Shown here: positions 7,962 through 15,965 of the stretch, one piece after another | Layout: every line of letters begins with the position of its first letter | Numbering within the stretch: the first letter of the stretch is position 1 | Assembly: GCA_964474895.1 (NCBI GenBank) | Contig: CAYYUK010000001.1 | Location: 62,001-126,000 of the forward strand | From: CAYFNK01 sp964474895 | GTDB lineage: Archaea > Nanobdellota > Nanobdellia > SCGC-AAA011-G17 > PNOQ01 | Reading direction: 5' to 3' | Length of the DNA stretch: 64,000 nt | The notes under the pieces: model-generated | What the model was told of the DNA's origin: nothing | Database searches by the model: none | Seen by the model: only the letters and a program-made list of their open reading frames with translations | Position numbers and translations under genes: made by a program

Positions 7962-9398
7962 TTAACCTTTTATTACTCCAAGAGGTTTTAGTTTACAAAT
8001 TTTCTTTCCTATTCCAATTTTGTCTGAAACTTCTGCAACATCTTCTATATTTTTGTAAACACCTGGTGATTCTTCGCTTATTCCTCTGCTTGATGCTGCT
8101 TTAATATAAATCTTGTTTTTTTCCAATTCTTTTATTGTGCCTTCTGATGTAAATCTTTTGTTTGCTTCGTGTCTTGACATTAATCTTCCTGCTCCGTGTG
8201 CAGTGCTTGAAAATGTTTCATCCATTGCTTTATCTGTTCCTGCAAGTAAATAAGATGATGTTCCCATACTACCAGGTAAAAGTATTGGTTGGCCTGTTTT
8301 TTTATATTTTTTTGGAAGTTCTTTGTGTCCAGGACCAAAACTTCTAGTTGCTCCTTTCCTATGGATATAAACTTTCTTTACTTTTCCATTGATTTTGTAC
8401 TCTTCAATTTTAACTATGTTATGAGCAACATCATAAACAAGATTTAGATTAATCTTTGATCCAAAGACTTTTTTGAACGATTCTCTCATATAATGTGTTA
8501 TTATTTGTCTGTTGCACCACCCGTAGTTTGCAGCAGCACTCATTGCCCCAAGATAATCTTTTGCTAGTTGTGACCCTGTTGGTGCATAAATTAAATCTTT
8601 ATCTGGAAGTTTTTTCACAATCTCTGGAAATTCATCCTCCATTCTTCTTAAGTAGTCGCTACAGACTTGGTGTCCCAATCCCCTTGATCCTGAGTGAACC
8701 ATCACTACAATTTGATTTTCCTTTGTTATTCCAAAAGTCTCTGCAATTTCTTTGTCATAAATTTCTTCTACGTACTGTAATTCTATGAAATGATTGCCCG
8801 CTCCTAAAGTTCCTAACTGTTTTCTTCCTCTCTTCTTTGCTTTTGGTGAAACCTTTGAGAAATCTGCAGTCTTCATGTGTCCTTTTTCTTCACAAAGCTC
8901 TACATCTTCTTTTGTTGCATATTTGTTTTCTAATGCCCAATCTACACCAGTGTTTAGCACTTCTTTGTAGTCTTCATCACTTAATCTTAAATTTGACTCC
9001 TTGCCAATCCCACAAGGAATATCTTCGAACAGTTGGTTGATTAATTCTTTTATTTTTGATTCAACTTCTTCTTTTGTTAGTTTAGTTGTTAATAATCTTA
9101 CTCCGCAGTTTATGTCAAATCCTGTTACACCTGGTGAAATACATCCCTTTTCTATGTCAAATGCTGCTACACCGCCCACTGGTGCCCCGTACCCTTGGTG
9201 AGCATCAGGCATCATTAGAGATGCTTTTTGAATTCCTGGCAAGGTTGATAGATTAACTGCCTGTTGTATTGAGTCATCTTGCTTTATTTTGTTTAGAATT
9301 TTTTCTGAAGCAAAGATCTTTACTGGGACGTTCATATCCCCTTCTTTGTCTATCTTGTAAACATTTTCTCTTACTTTCTTTATTTTCCAATCTTTCAT
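7962..9398 (-). CDS. rtcB: RNA-splicing ligase RtcB
   Basis: RtcB is the archaeal/metazoan tRNA ligase that joins 2',3'-cyclic phosphate and 5'-OH ends with GTP and Mn2+. The metal-binding GFDINCGVRLL, HSGSRGLGHQ, and the late GSMGTSSYLL and SSTAHGAGRLMSRHEA (nucleophilic His region) are all present. The product is about 478 residues, the normal size. ATG at 9398 lies one base after the archease stop and is preferred over an upstream TTG at 9416. Archease, its activator, is the gene directly upstream. The stop abuts tRNA-Ala. Confidence 0.96.
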   Translation of the reverse strand: MKDWKIKKVRENVYKIDKEGDMNVPVKIFASEKILNKIKQDDSIQQAVNLSTLPGIQKASLMMPDAHQGYGAPVGGVAAFDIEKGCISPGVTGFDINCGVRLLTTKLTKEEVESKIKELINQLFEDIPCGIGKESNLRLSDEDYKEVLNTGVDWALENKYATKEDVELCEEKGHMKTADFSKVSPKAKKRGRKQLGTLGAGNHFIELQYVEEIYDKEIAETFGITKENQIVVMVHSGSRGLGHQVCSDYLRRMEDEFPEIVKKLPDKDLIYAPTGSQLAKDYLGAMSAAANYGWCNRQIITHYMRESFKKVFGSKINLNLVYDVAHNIVKIEEYKINGKVKKVYIHRKGATRSFGPGHKELPKKYKKTGQPILLPGSMGTSSYLLAGTDKAMDETFSSTAHGAGRLMSRHEANKRFTSEGTIKELEKNKIYIKAASSRGISEESPGVYKNIEDVAEVSDKIGIGKKICKLKPLGVIKG

Positions 9399-9399
9399 T

Positions 9400-9810
9400 T
9401 TAAGTATCGACCACAACTGTTGCTTCGTAACCCTTTTTAGTTTTTTTTATTTCCATATCGCTGTATGTTACTGCCTTTATATCACTTTTTAACTCGTAGT
9501 TGTTACAATTGTCTCCTTCTAATGTTGCAGTTAGTTCAAAGTCGTCTGTTACTTTAATTTGTTTTACTTTGTGTAAGAAAAAATGTTCAGTATCTAACAA
9601 AAATAACAACTCTTGTAAGAAATCATACAACAATTGATCATAACTTTTTGTTTTTACTTTAATCTTCTTGGTTTTTGTTGATTTTACTTTGTTTGTTGGT
9701 CCTAAAATGTTGAACATTGCAAGTGCAGAATTACTAAAAACAGCGTCGATGTTTCTACCAAATGCTTTAAACTTTACATCTGCAGTGTGACTTATGTATT
9801 TGTATTGCAT
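9400..9810 (-). CDS. Archease (RtcB cofactor)
   Basis: Archease speeds up RtcB guanylylation and turnover. The 136-residue protein begins with the family hallmark YKYISHTADVKFKAFG, has the central LLYDFLQELLFLLDTE helix, and ends in beta strands IKAVTYSDMEIKKTKKGYEATVVVDT, in which the metal-binding acidic residues lie. The rtcB start codon is one base past the archease stop, so the two are a tight operon. Confidence 0.95.
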   Translation of the reverse strand: MQYKYISHTADVKFKAFGRNIDAVFSNSALAMFNILGPTNKVKSTKTKKIKVKTKSYDQLLYDFLQELLFLLDTEHFFLHKVKQIKVTDDFELTATLEGDNCNNYELKSDIKAVTYSDMEIKKTKKGYEATVVVDT

Positions 9811-9940
9811 GTTTTACTTAGTTTTTTGTAAATTAAAAACTTTTTTGTTCTTGTTTTGTTAAAATAACAAGGTTTATAAAGTTTTAATTTTAAAATTTGC
9901 ATGTAAATCATACTTTGATTTAGCAAAGGAGGAAAAATAA

Positions 9941-10246
9941 ATGGTAGCTGCAAGAAGAACTACAAAAAGAAAAACTGCAAGAAGAACTACAGCACGTAGA
10001 ACTGTTGCAAAAAGAAAGACAGCAACACGAAGAACTGCTGTTAAGAAAAGAACTACTGCACGAAGAACTACTGCAAAAAGAGCTGTAAGAAGAACAACGG
10101 CTAAGAGAGCTGTAAGAAGAACAACAGCACGTAGAACTACTGCAAAAAAAGCTGTAAGAAGAACAACAGCTAAGAGAGCTGCAGGAAGAACTACTGCAAA
10201 GAGAAGAACTACTGCACGTAGAACAGCTGTAAGAAGGAGAAGATAG
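9941..10246 (+). CDS. Highly basic repeat protein (histone H1-like tail)
   Basis: The 101-residue product consists almost only of Arg, Lys, Thr, Ala and a few Val, in degenerate repeats such as RRTTAKRAV and RTTARR. There is no acidic residue. Composition resembles bacterial histone H1-like/AlgP proteins and the C-terminal tail of eukaryotic H1, so binding of DNA or RNA is the plausible role; this is inference. Expression is well supported: a TATA box (GGTTTATAAAG, about 9869) and an AAAGGAGG ribosome-binding site about 9 nt before the ATG. The long Ser/Cys frame on the opposite strand is a shadow of the repeats. No folded domain is recognisable. Confidence 0.8.
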   Translation: MVAARRTTKRKTARRTTARRTVAKRKTATRRTAVKKRTTARRTTAKRAVRRTTAKRAVRRTTARRTTAKKAVRRTTAKRAAGRTTAKRRTTARRTAVRRRR

Positions 10247-10270
10247 TTTCTCCTTTATTTTTTTTCTTAT
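10247..10270 (+). terminator. T-rich archaeal terminator after the basic repeat gene
   Basis: Just after the stop codon is a plus-strand run containing TTTATTTTTTTTCTT. Archaeal RNA polymerase terminates at oligo-T tracts without needing a hairpin. The next gene, carbamate kinase, has its own TATA-like sequence (TTATTTATATCCC) directly after, which fits a transcript boundary here. Confidence 0.45.
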
Positions 10271-10309
10271 CAAAACTTATTTATATCCCAATTTTTATTT
10301 TCAGTTAGT

Positions 10310-11239
10310 ATGAAGATTGTTGTTGCTCTTGGTGGGAATGCATTAACCTCTGGAAGGGGTAAGAATACCTATGTAAGTACTATTAATAGTTTGAAAAGAA
10401 TTTCTATAATCTTGGCTGATTTGGTAAAGAAAAAACATAATCTTGTTATTACACATGGTTCGGGTCCACAGGCGGGCGCACTTTTGTTACAGAATGAATT
10501 GTCAAAGAAAAAAGTTTCTAAACTGCCCCTTGATGTACTTGATGCAGAGGTGCAAGGACAGCTTGGTTATTTAATAGAGCAAACTTTACTTAATACATTA
10601 AATGAACATAGGTTGAGAAAATCTGTTGTCACCTTACTTACACAAGTTGTAGTTGATAGAAAGGATCCTTCTTTTAGACGCCCAAGTAAACCTATTGGAC
10701 AGTTTTATACTAAAACACAACTTAATAAGATAAAGAAGAAAGGTGCTACATACAAAGAAGATTCTGGTAGAGGTTATAGGAGATTTGTTGCAAGCCCTTA
10801 TCCTTTGGAGATTGTTGAATCAAAAACAATAAAGAATTTAGTTAAGAAAGGCATAATTGTTATTGCAACTGGTGGTGGTGGGATTCCTGTTTGTAAGAAA
10901 GATGGTCAACTATTTGGTATTGAAGCTGTTATAGACAAAGATTTGGCAAGTAGTGTTTTGGCTAATCAAGTTAAAGCAGATGTTCTACTCATTGTTACTA
11001 GCATCGATAGGGCTTATCTTAATTTTAGAAAAAAGAATCAAAAAGGTTTAAATAAAGTTAAATTGAAAGATGCTATAGTGTACTTGAAACAGGGACATTT
11101 TGCAGAAGGAAGTATGGCTCCAAAAATAATGTCTGCAATTGAGTTTTTGAAAAAAGGTGGTAAGAAAGTTATAATTACTGATCCAGGAAACATATCAAAG
11201 TCTATTGCAGGTATGGCTGGAACTACAATAATAAAATGA
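10310..11239 (+). CDS. arcC: Carbamate kinase
   Basis: Carbamate kinase interconverts carbamoyl phosphate + ADP and carbamate + ATP. The 309-residue protein starts VVALGGNAL (N-terminal glycine loop) and continues with ITHGSGPQAG, the acidic LDVLDAEVQGQLGYLIEQ, the lid region SFRRPSKPIGQFY, and VIATGGGGIPV; all are hallmarks of the amino-acid-kinase fold of this family. Size is normal. An OTC gene 3 kb downstream suggests a citrulline-to-ATP route. No arginine deiminase is in the window. About 2 kb (tRNA-Val, a hypothetical gene and an endonuclease) separate it from that partner. Confidence 0.95.
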   Translation: MKIVVALGGNALTSGRGKNTYVSTINSLKRISIILADLVKKKHNLVITHGSGPQAGALLLQNELSKKKVSKLPLDVLDAEVQGQLGYLIEQTLLNTLNEHRLRKSVVTLLTQVVVDRKDPSFRRPSKPIGQFYTKTQLNKIKKKGATYKEDSGRGYRRFVASPYPLEIVESKTIKNLVKKGIIVIATGGGGIPVCKKDGQLFGIEAVIDKDLASSVLANQVKADVLLIVTSIDRAYLNFRKKNQKGLNKVKLKDAIVYLKQGHFAEGSMAPKIMSAIEFLKKGGKKVIITDPGNISKSIAGMAGTTIIK

Positions 11240-11285
11240 AAAAAAGAGTTATTGCTATTAAAAGAGACTTAATTTTAAAAAATAG

Positions 11286-11357
11286 TGGGCGCGGAAGGAA
11301 TTGAACCTTCATTTCTATCGGGTAAGGATAGCGTCCTAACCATTGGACTACGCGCCG
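11286..11357 (-). tRNA. tRNA-Val (anticodon TAC), atypical
   Basis: The minus strand folds as a cloverleaf: D-stem GTCC/GGAC, anticodon stem CTATC/GATAG with loop CTTACCC, and T-arm GAAGG/CCTTC with TTCAATT. The anticodon is TAC. Six acceptor pairs (GGCGCG/CGCGCC) are perfect, but with the normal two linker bases the outermost pair 1-72 becomes C-C. Position 37 is C, where tRNAs almost always have a purine. It might be functional but divergent, edited, or degenerate. Confidence 0.7.
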
Positions 11358-11361
11358 ATAA

Positions 11362-12078
11362 TCAAATGAAACAATTTGATGTCTCAAAGTATGCAATATG
11401 GTCTAATTTAGATTTATTAAGCTTTCTAAACAAGTTAATTGATTGTTGGAAATTTTGCCAAGAACATTTTGGCAAAATGAATATTGAAGTATCAATTTTT
11501 TGTTCAATTAGATCTAGGTAGTACATTACCAATGCTGAGATACAATAATTGTCTGCTTTTTCATATTTTTTGTTTATCTTATTTCTCCTAATCAGATGTT
11601 CAATTCTATTGCTTAGTTTTTTCTCAGTAAAAATAACTTCTTTGTTCCACCCACAAGGCAAAACATCTTTTTCTGTTAATCCATGTTTTTTTAGGATTCT
11701 CTTAAACTTTTTTGGCAACTGGATTTTTTTAAAGATTATTTTACGAGATTTTTTGGTTAACCCTATATCATTTAACATCAAAGAGATTTTAGCATTAATA
11801 TTTTTCTCTTTAAGAGATTTTACTAATTGACAACCTAGAGACCAAGTCTTGGTTGGGTTTCTTCCAATATCTTCATAATCGTCACTATTTGGGATAAAAT
11901 GTCCGGCATTAACAACTATACTTTTATTTTTGAGATATTTTACAACCTTATTACTAAATACCTTAAAATTTGCTTGTTCTTTTTTTTCAGTAATGGAATC
12001 ATAGTAGTTAAAATTTAATTTAGATAACTCCTTCCATTTTGTACATATTGGATCTTTGAAATTATTTTTATTTAGCAT
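11362..12078 (-). CDS. Conserved-looking hypothetical protein
   Basis: I do not recognise this 238-residue basic protein. It has no signal peptide or clear membrane segment. Notable stretches are VVNAGHFIPNSDDYEDIGRNPTKTWSLGCQLV, KISLMLNDIGL, and a C-terminal Cys/His-containing ILPKCSWQNFQQSINLFRKL. ATG at 12078 is chosen because a TATA-like box (TTTATTAA) sits about 27 bp upstream, giving a leaderless start; a GTG at 12138 would lie inside the repeated 38-bp element. It is divergent from the LAGLIDADG gene and ends 4 bp after tRNA-Val, so it is part of the insertion-like block between arcC and the COG2403 gene. Confidence 0.65.
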   Translation of the reverse strand: MLNKNNFKDPICTKWKELSKLNFNYYDSITEKKEQANFKVFSNKVVKYLKNKSIVVNAGHFIPNSDDYEDIGRNPTKTWSLGCQLVKSLKEKNINAKISLMLNDIGLTKKSRKIIFKKIQLPKKFKRILKKHGLTEKDVLPCGWNKEVIFTEKKLSNRIEHLIRRNKINKKYEKADNYCISALVMYYLDLIEQKIDTSIFILPKCSWQNFQQSINLFRKLNKSKLDHIAYFETSNCFI

Positions 12079-12130
12079 TATTATGCAAAGATAACCATAC
12101 TTAATAAATTTTTGGATGAATTGTAGTCTT

Positions 12131-12168
12131 CTTGACACGTTGACATGGACGCGCGTGAGCTATTTAAA
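12131..12168 (+). promoter_or_regulatory. 38-bp repeated promoter/operator element, copy 1
   Basis: The element begins CTTGACACGTTGACATGG, continues with the palindromic ACGCGCGT and GAG, and ends in the TATA-like TATTTAAA. It matches copy 2 (16099-16136) at 37 of 38 positions, and copy 3 (32455 down to 32419) is a diverged version. The TATA centre is about 27 bp before position 12192, where a GTG starts the region of the LAGLIDADG endonuclease. Confidence 0.75.
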
Positions 12169-12193
12169 TATAATTCTATAACTGGTATTGTGA

Positions 12194-13153
12194 AATCAGA
12201 TAGTAAATAAAATAAAATTTAACAGGAATCCTGAATTAAATAAAGATGTTTCCTGGCTTATTGGGTTCTACTTGGCCGAAGGACTTAGAAAAACTAAAGA
12301 TTCAATAGGCGTAAGTAATGCAGAACCTTACCTAATACTTAAATCTCTTGGAATATTTGAAAAGTATTTTTGGATTAAAACTGATAATTGGAAAGTATTC
12401 ATAAAAACAGATGAAAGAGAGAAAAGTAAATTGAGAAAAATATTAAATAAGTGGGATAACAATCTTGGACTGGTTACTAGATCATCTTATTCTAGTTTGG
12501 CTAAAAATCAAGCTGTTGATGTGAGGCTAAACAGCAGAATTTTAAATAAATTCCTAAAAGATTATATCAAAAAATCCCTAGCATTGATATCTAAAGATAG
12601 AACTCTATCTGAATACTTCTTAAGAGGTTATTTTGTTGGAGATGGATGTCCTATCAAAAGAAAGGATCAAATACACAGTATAACAATAACAACAAAAGAA
12701 GAAACCCATTTAAAATTTTTGGTTGAGATTATGAACTTCTTTTTTGGTAAGATGCCAAACGTTAGATTGACTAAAAAATCTTACGAAATTTATTATTGTG
12801 CTGTTGGAATAATAACTGAAGCGATACTTGCTAAGATTTTTATAGATTCGGAGAGACAGTGGAATAAATTTGTAAATGGGTATAAAAATAAACAATACAC
12901 GCGAGCGAGGATAAAATATTGGAAAGAAATTGCTTTTCATTCTTTAACCTCTTATGAAATAGCCAAATTATCTGGAAATTCTCATTGGTCTGTAAGTGAT
13001 GCTTTGAATAAAGATATTAAACTTGGATTAGTTGATTCATCTTGCAAACAAATACATAAATTTGGTGCACCTGCCAAGAGTTATTCGTTAAGTTTAAAAG
13101 GATTGAAATTGTTAAACCTCTTAGAAGGGGTAGATAGTTATGAAAAAATATAG
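12194..13153 (+). CDS. LAGLIDADG homing endonuclease, 5' end irregular
   Basis: Two LAGLIDADG motifs are visible: LIGFYLAEG encoded near 12257-12283 and FLRGYFVGDG about 110 residues later. A C-terminal winged helix follows (SLTSYEIAKLSGNSHWSVSDAL, SYSLSLKGLKLLNLLEG). The frame is open from 12194, yet no ATG, GTG or TTG precedes the first motif; a TTG at 12272 would cut it in half. A GTG at 12190, in the right place for a leaderless start, is one base out of frame, so a single-base insertion after the start codon, or an ATA start (12200/12212), must be assumed. It overlaps the next gene by 14 bp. It may be free-standing or a decaying relic. Confidence 0.75.
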   Translation, partial: NQIVNKIKFNRNPELNKDVSWLIGFYLAEGLRKTKDSIGVSNAEPYLILKSLGIFEKYFWIKTDNWKVFIKTDEREKSKLRKILNKWDNNLGLVTRSSYSSLAKNQAVDVRLNSRILNKFLKDYIKKSLALISKDRTLSEYFLRGYFVGDGCPIKRKDQIHSITITTKEETHLKFLVEIMNFFFGKMPNVRLTKKSYEIYYCAVGIITEAILAKIFIDSERQWNKFVNGYKNKQYTRARIKYWKEIAFHSLTSYEIAKLSGNSHWSVSDALNKDIKLGLVDSSCKQIHKFGAPAKSYSLSLKGLKLLNLLEGVDSYEKI

Positions 13154-14441
13154 AGTTATTATTTCGGGGGCAGGGGGGCGTGATTTTTCAAATTATCTAG
13201 TTTATTTCAAGAAAAACCCCAATTATGAAGTTGTTGCATTTACTGCTGCACAGATTCCTGGAATTGAAAAGAGAGTTTTCCCAAAGAAGTTAGCAAAAGG
13301 AAAAAGCATTCCTATTTATTCTGAAGAGAATCTTACTAAATTGATCAAATCTTTGAAAATTGATTATGTTTTCTTGAGTTATTCTGATCTTAGTGACCAA
13401 TATGTTATGAATTTTGCATCAAAAGTTTTGAGTGCTGGCGCAAACTTTGGTTTACTTGGAACTAAAGATACTTATGTCAAATCTAAAAAACCTGTAATTG
13501 CTGTGACTGCTGTTAGAACTGGTTCTGGGAAAAGTCAAACTTCTAGAGCTATTGCTGAAATTTTAAGGAAGAAAGGTAAGAAAGTTGTTGCTATCAGACA
13601 TTCAATGCCTTATGGTAATCTGTTGAAACAAACATCTCAAAGATTTGAGAAAGAATCTGATTTTAAGAAGTATAAAACAACGATTGAAGAAGAAGAGGAA
13701 TATCAACCTTGGATTGATCATGGCTTTGTTGTTTATTCCGGATTTGATTATAAGGAAATATTAAGTAAGGCCGAGAAAGAAGCAGATGTTATTATATTTG
13801 ATGGTGGAAACAATGATATCTCTTTTATTAAACCTGATTTGTTAATTACTGTTGTTGATCCGCATAGAGCTGGACATGAGTTGACTTATTATCCTGGTTT
13901 CGTTAATTTTCTTATGGCAGATGTTATTGTTGTGAATAAAGTAGATAGTGCTAAGAAAAAAGATATTGAAACTGTAAAATGGAATATCTTTAAGCACAAT
14001 CCGGGGGCGGCTGTTGTTTTGGCCAAATCTGAATTGTTGATAAATAAGTCTGGTTCAATAAAGGGAAAAAGATGTGTTGTTGTTGGTGATGGTCCTACTT
14101 TAACCCATGGTGGTATGGGTTATGGTGCGGGATCCATTGCTGTTAGAAGACATGGTGGGAAATTTGTAAATGCTAAGAAATATGCTGTTGGTTCTTTGAA
14201 GAAGACTTTTAAAAAATATTCCCACTTGAATGAGGTTCCTGCAATGGGCTATAGTGGAAAACAGATTAAGGAATTAGAAAAAACAGTTAATCGGACTCCT
14301 TGTGATGTTGTTATTGATGGTACTCCTGCAAATTTGAAGAAATTGATTTCTGTGAATAAACCAATGATTGAAGTTGATTATGAATTGGGTGAAGATTCTG
14401 TTAGACATCTAAAGAATATTCTTTCGAGGAAGTTGAAATGA
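13140..14441 (+). CDS. COG2403-type P-loop protein (cyclic 2,3-diphosphoglycerate synthetase-like)
   Basis: This 433-residue protein has an N-terminal Rossmann-like segment (VIISGAGGRDFSNYLVYFK, FTAAQIPGIEKRVFPKKLA), then a P-loop GSGKSQTSRAIAE at about residues 128-140, and an acidic VIIFDGGNNDISFIKPDLLITVVDPHRAGHE Walker-B-like region. It matches the family annotated as cPGS or predicted GTPase. The osmolyte-synthesis function is shown for few members, so the biochemical role here is open. Its stop overlaps the start of ornithine carbamoyltransferase by 4 bp, and carbamate kinase lies upstream, so it may act in carbamoyl-phosphate metabolism. Confidence 0.85.
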   Translation: MKKYRVIISGAGGRDFSNYLVYFKKNPNYEVVAFTAAQIPGIEKRVFPKKLAKGKSIPIYSEENLTKLIKSLKIDYVFLSYSDLSDQYVMNFASKVLSAGANFGLLGTKDTYVKSKKPVIAVTAVRTGSGKSQTSRAIAEILRKKGKKVVAIRHSMPYGNLLKQTSQRFEKESDFKKYKTTIEEEEEYQPWIDHGFVVYSGFDYKEILSKAEKEADVIIFDGGNNDISFIKPDLLITVVDPHRAGHELTYYPGFVNFLMADVIVVNKVDSAKKKDIETVKWNIFKHNPGAAVVLAKSELLINKSGSIKGKRCVVVGDGPTLTHGGMGYGAGSIAVRRHGGKFVNAKKYAVGSLKKTFKKYSHLNEVPAMGYSGKQIKELEKTVNRTPCDVVIDGTPANLKKLISVNKPMIEVDYELGEDSVRHLKNILSRKLK

Positions 14442-15325
14442 AACATTTTTTGACATTGAAAGATTATAGTTCTAAGGAGTTGTTGGGTTTAATTAAACTT
14501 GGTCGTAAGATAAAGATGACTCCTTCTAAGTATGAGAATAAATTGAGGGGGAAAGTTCTTCTTATGTTATTTGCCAAACCTAGTTTGAGAACTCGCTTGA
14601 GTTTTGAAATTGGAATGCTTGGTCTTGGAGGTCATGCAATCTTTTATGATATTTCTACAAGTCCTTTAGGTAAGAAGGAGAGTATTAGAGATGGTTCTGC
14701 GGTTTCTACGCGTTATGTTGATATTGTAATGGCTCGTTTGTATGAACATAAAGATATTGAAGAGTTTGCTTCTCATTCTTCTGTTCCTGTAATTAATGGT
14801 TTGACCAATAGTTATCATCCTTGTCAGGCTCTTGGTGATATGTTGACTATTTGGGAGAAGTTTCATGGGTTTAATGTTAAATTAGCTTATTTGGGTGATG
14901 CTAATAACAATGTTACTCATTCTTTGATGTATGCTTGCTCTAAATTGGGTGTTAAAATGCAAATTGCTTGTCCTAAGTCTAAAGAGTTTATGCCTGATTC
15001 TCGGGTTGTAAAAGAAACTGGAGTTAAAGTTGTTAGTTTGAAAGAAGCAGTTAGGGGTGCTGACGTTATTTATTCTGATTCTTGGAGATCATATCATATT
15101 AAAGATAGTCAGATGAAACGTAGGTTGAAGGCTTTGAAAAAATATCAAGTTAATTCTAAAACTTTTGGTCGCAAAGCTTTGTTTATGCACTGTTTGCCCG
15201 CTACACGTGGTGAAGAAGTTACTGATCAAGTTATGGATAGTCCTAGAAGTGTTATTCTAGATCAGGCAGAGAATCGTGAGCATATTGAGAAAGCTATTAT
15301 GTTGAAGTTGATGCGGAAGGGTTGA
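14438..15325 (+). CDS. argF: Ornithine carbamoyltransferase
   Basis: OTC converts ornithine + carbamoyl phosphate to citrulline, or runs in reverse in catabolic settings. The carbamoyl-phosphate loop is KPSLRTRLSFE (about residues 47-57), with HPCQAL near 130 and the catalytic FMHCLPA near 250. The ornithine loop reads DSWRSYH rather than the usual DxWxSMG, so the amino-acid pocket is altered; a related carbamoyltransferase substrate is possible. At 295 residues it is slightly short for the family (about 310-330). It is translationally coupled to the COG2403 gene. Confidence 0.88.
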   Translation: MKHFLTLKDYSSKELLGLIKLGRKIKMTPSKYENKLRGKVLLMLFAKPSLRTRLSFEIGMLGLGGHAIFYDISTSPLGKKESIRDGSAVSTRYVDIVMARLYEHKDIEEFASHSSVPVINGLTNSYHPCQALGDMLTIWEKFHGFNVKLAYLGDANNNVTHSLMYACSKLGVKMQIACPKSKEFMPDSRVVKETGVKVVSLKEAVRGADVIYSDSWRSYHIKDSQMKRRLKALKKYQVNSKTFGRKALFMHCLPATRGEEVTDQVMDSPRSVILDQAENREHIEKAIMLKLMRKG

Positions 15326-15333
15326 GATTTATT

Positions 15334-15726
15334 TTAATTTGTTGATATTCCAATAGCAATTATAATTATTATTAAAATTAAGAATATTATTCCCATTGTA
15401 ATTCCTATTTCTTTTGCAGGATTTCCGAGTTTATTGTGCCAAAGATTGCTTTCATAATAATGCCCTACAGCATTGTAATAATTGCATTGTTTTTCTTTTT
15501 TTATTTTATTTATTCTTTCTTCAGTAGATAAATCAATAGCTATACTTTTCGCCTCTTTGATATATTTTTTTATTGTTGGTGTGCCTACCCCCCAAAGAGT
15601 AGCTAATTTATTTATATCGTTACACTTCTTTTTTAATAGGTAGCTTGTTAATAGAATTCTATCTCTCTTTAGTCTGCTTCTTTCTTCAGCTTCAAGCATA
15701 TGAACCCATTGCCCACTCTTATTCAT
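15334..15726 (-). CDS. Membrane-anchored HTH protein
   Basis: The N-terminal 65 residues are basic and contain a helix-turn-helix-like segment (INKLATLWGVGTPTIKKYIKEA). The C-terminus is one strongly hydrophobic helix (IGITMGIIFLILIIIIIAIGI) with a short tail. This suggests a DNA-binding protein tethered to the membrane, a one-component sensor type; that role is inference. It overlaps the upstream membrane gene by 4 bp (ATGA), so the two probably work together. I know no named family for it. Confidence 0.65.
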   Translation of the reverse strand: MNKSGQWVHMLEAEERSRLKRDRILLTSYLLKKKCNDINKLATLWGVGTPTIKKYIKEAKSIAIDLSTEERINKIKKEKQCNYYNAVGHYYESNLWHNKLGNPAKEIGITMGIIFLILIIIIIAIGISTN

Positions 15727-15965
15727 TTTACCTTCTTACTTTTATCATTGATTTTCTTCCAACCCCACAAACCAAAAACTAAACCAGCTATTCCCCAAAT
15801 AATTATATTAAGTGTAACATAAAATTCTTCTTCAAAAATAAATTTAGTAAAAAACCAAAAGAATATAAACATAAGTAGTGCATACCGGCCTCCATATGTT
15901 AGAACATAATTCCATTTTCCCTGTTTAAGTATTTCCTCAAGTTTCTTTTTTTCTTCTTTATTCAT
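15723..15965 (-). CDS. Small two-helix membrane protein
   Basis: The 80-residue product has a charged N-terminus, two hydrophobic helices (about residues 27-45 and 50-68), and a Lys-rich tail. No family is recognised. It is the first gene of a two-gene minus-strand unit, and its stop overlaps the start of the membrane-anchored HTH protein, so it could be that protein's sensor partner or simply a cotranscribed small protein. Confidence 0.6.
   Translation of the reverse strand: MNKEEKKKLEEILKQGKWNYVLTYGGRYALLMFIFFWFFTKFIFEEEFYVTLNIIIWGIAGLVFGLWGWKKINDKSKKVK

Noticed and set aside
7772..8104. Plus-strand frame across tRNA-Ala and the rtcB end
   Set aside because: It is a shadow; its residues NRTRISRL are the typical misreading of a tRNA complement.
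9920..10273. Long Ser/Cys-rich open frame opposite the basic repeat gene
   Set aside because: It is the reverse complement of Arg/Thr/Ala repeats; the plus strand has the TATA box and ribosome-binding site, the minus strand has none.
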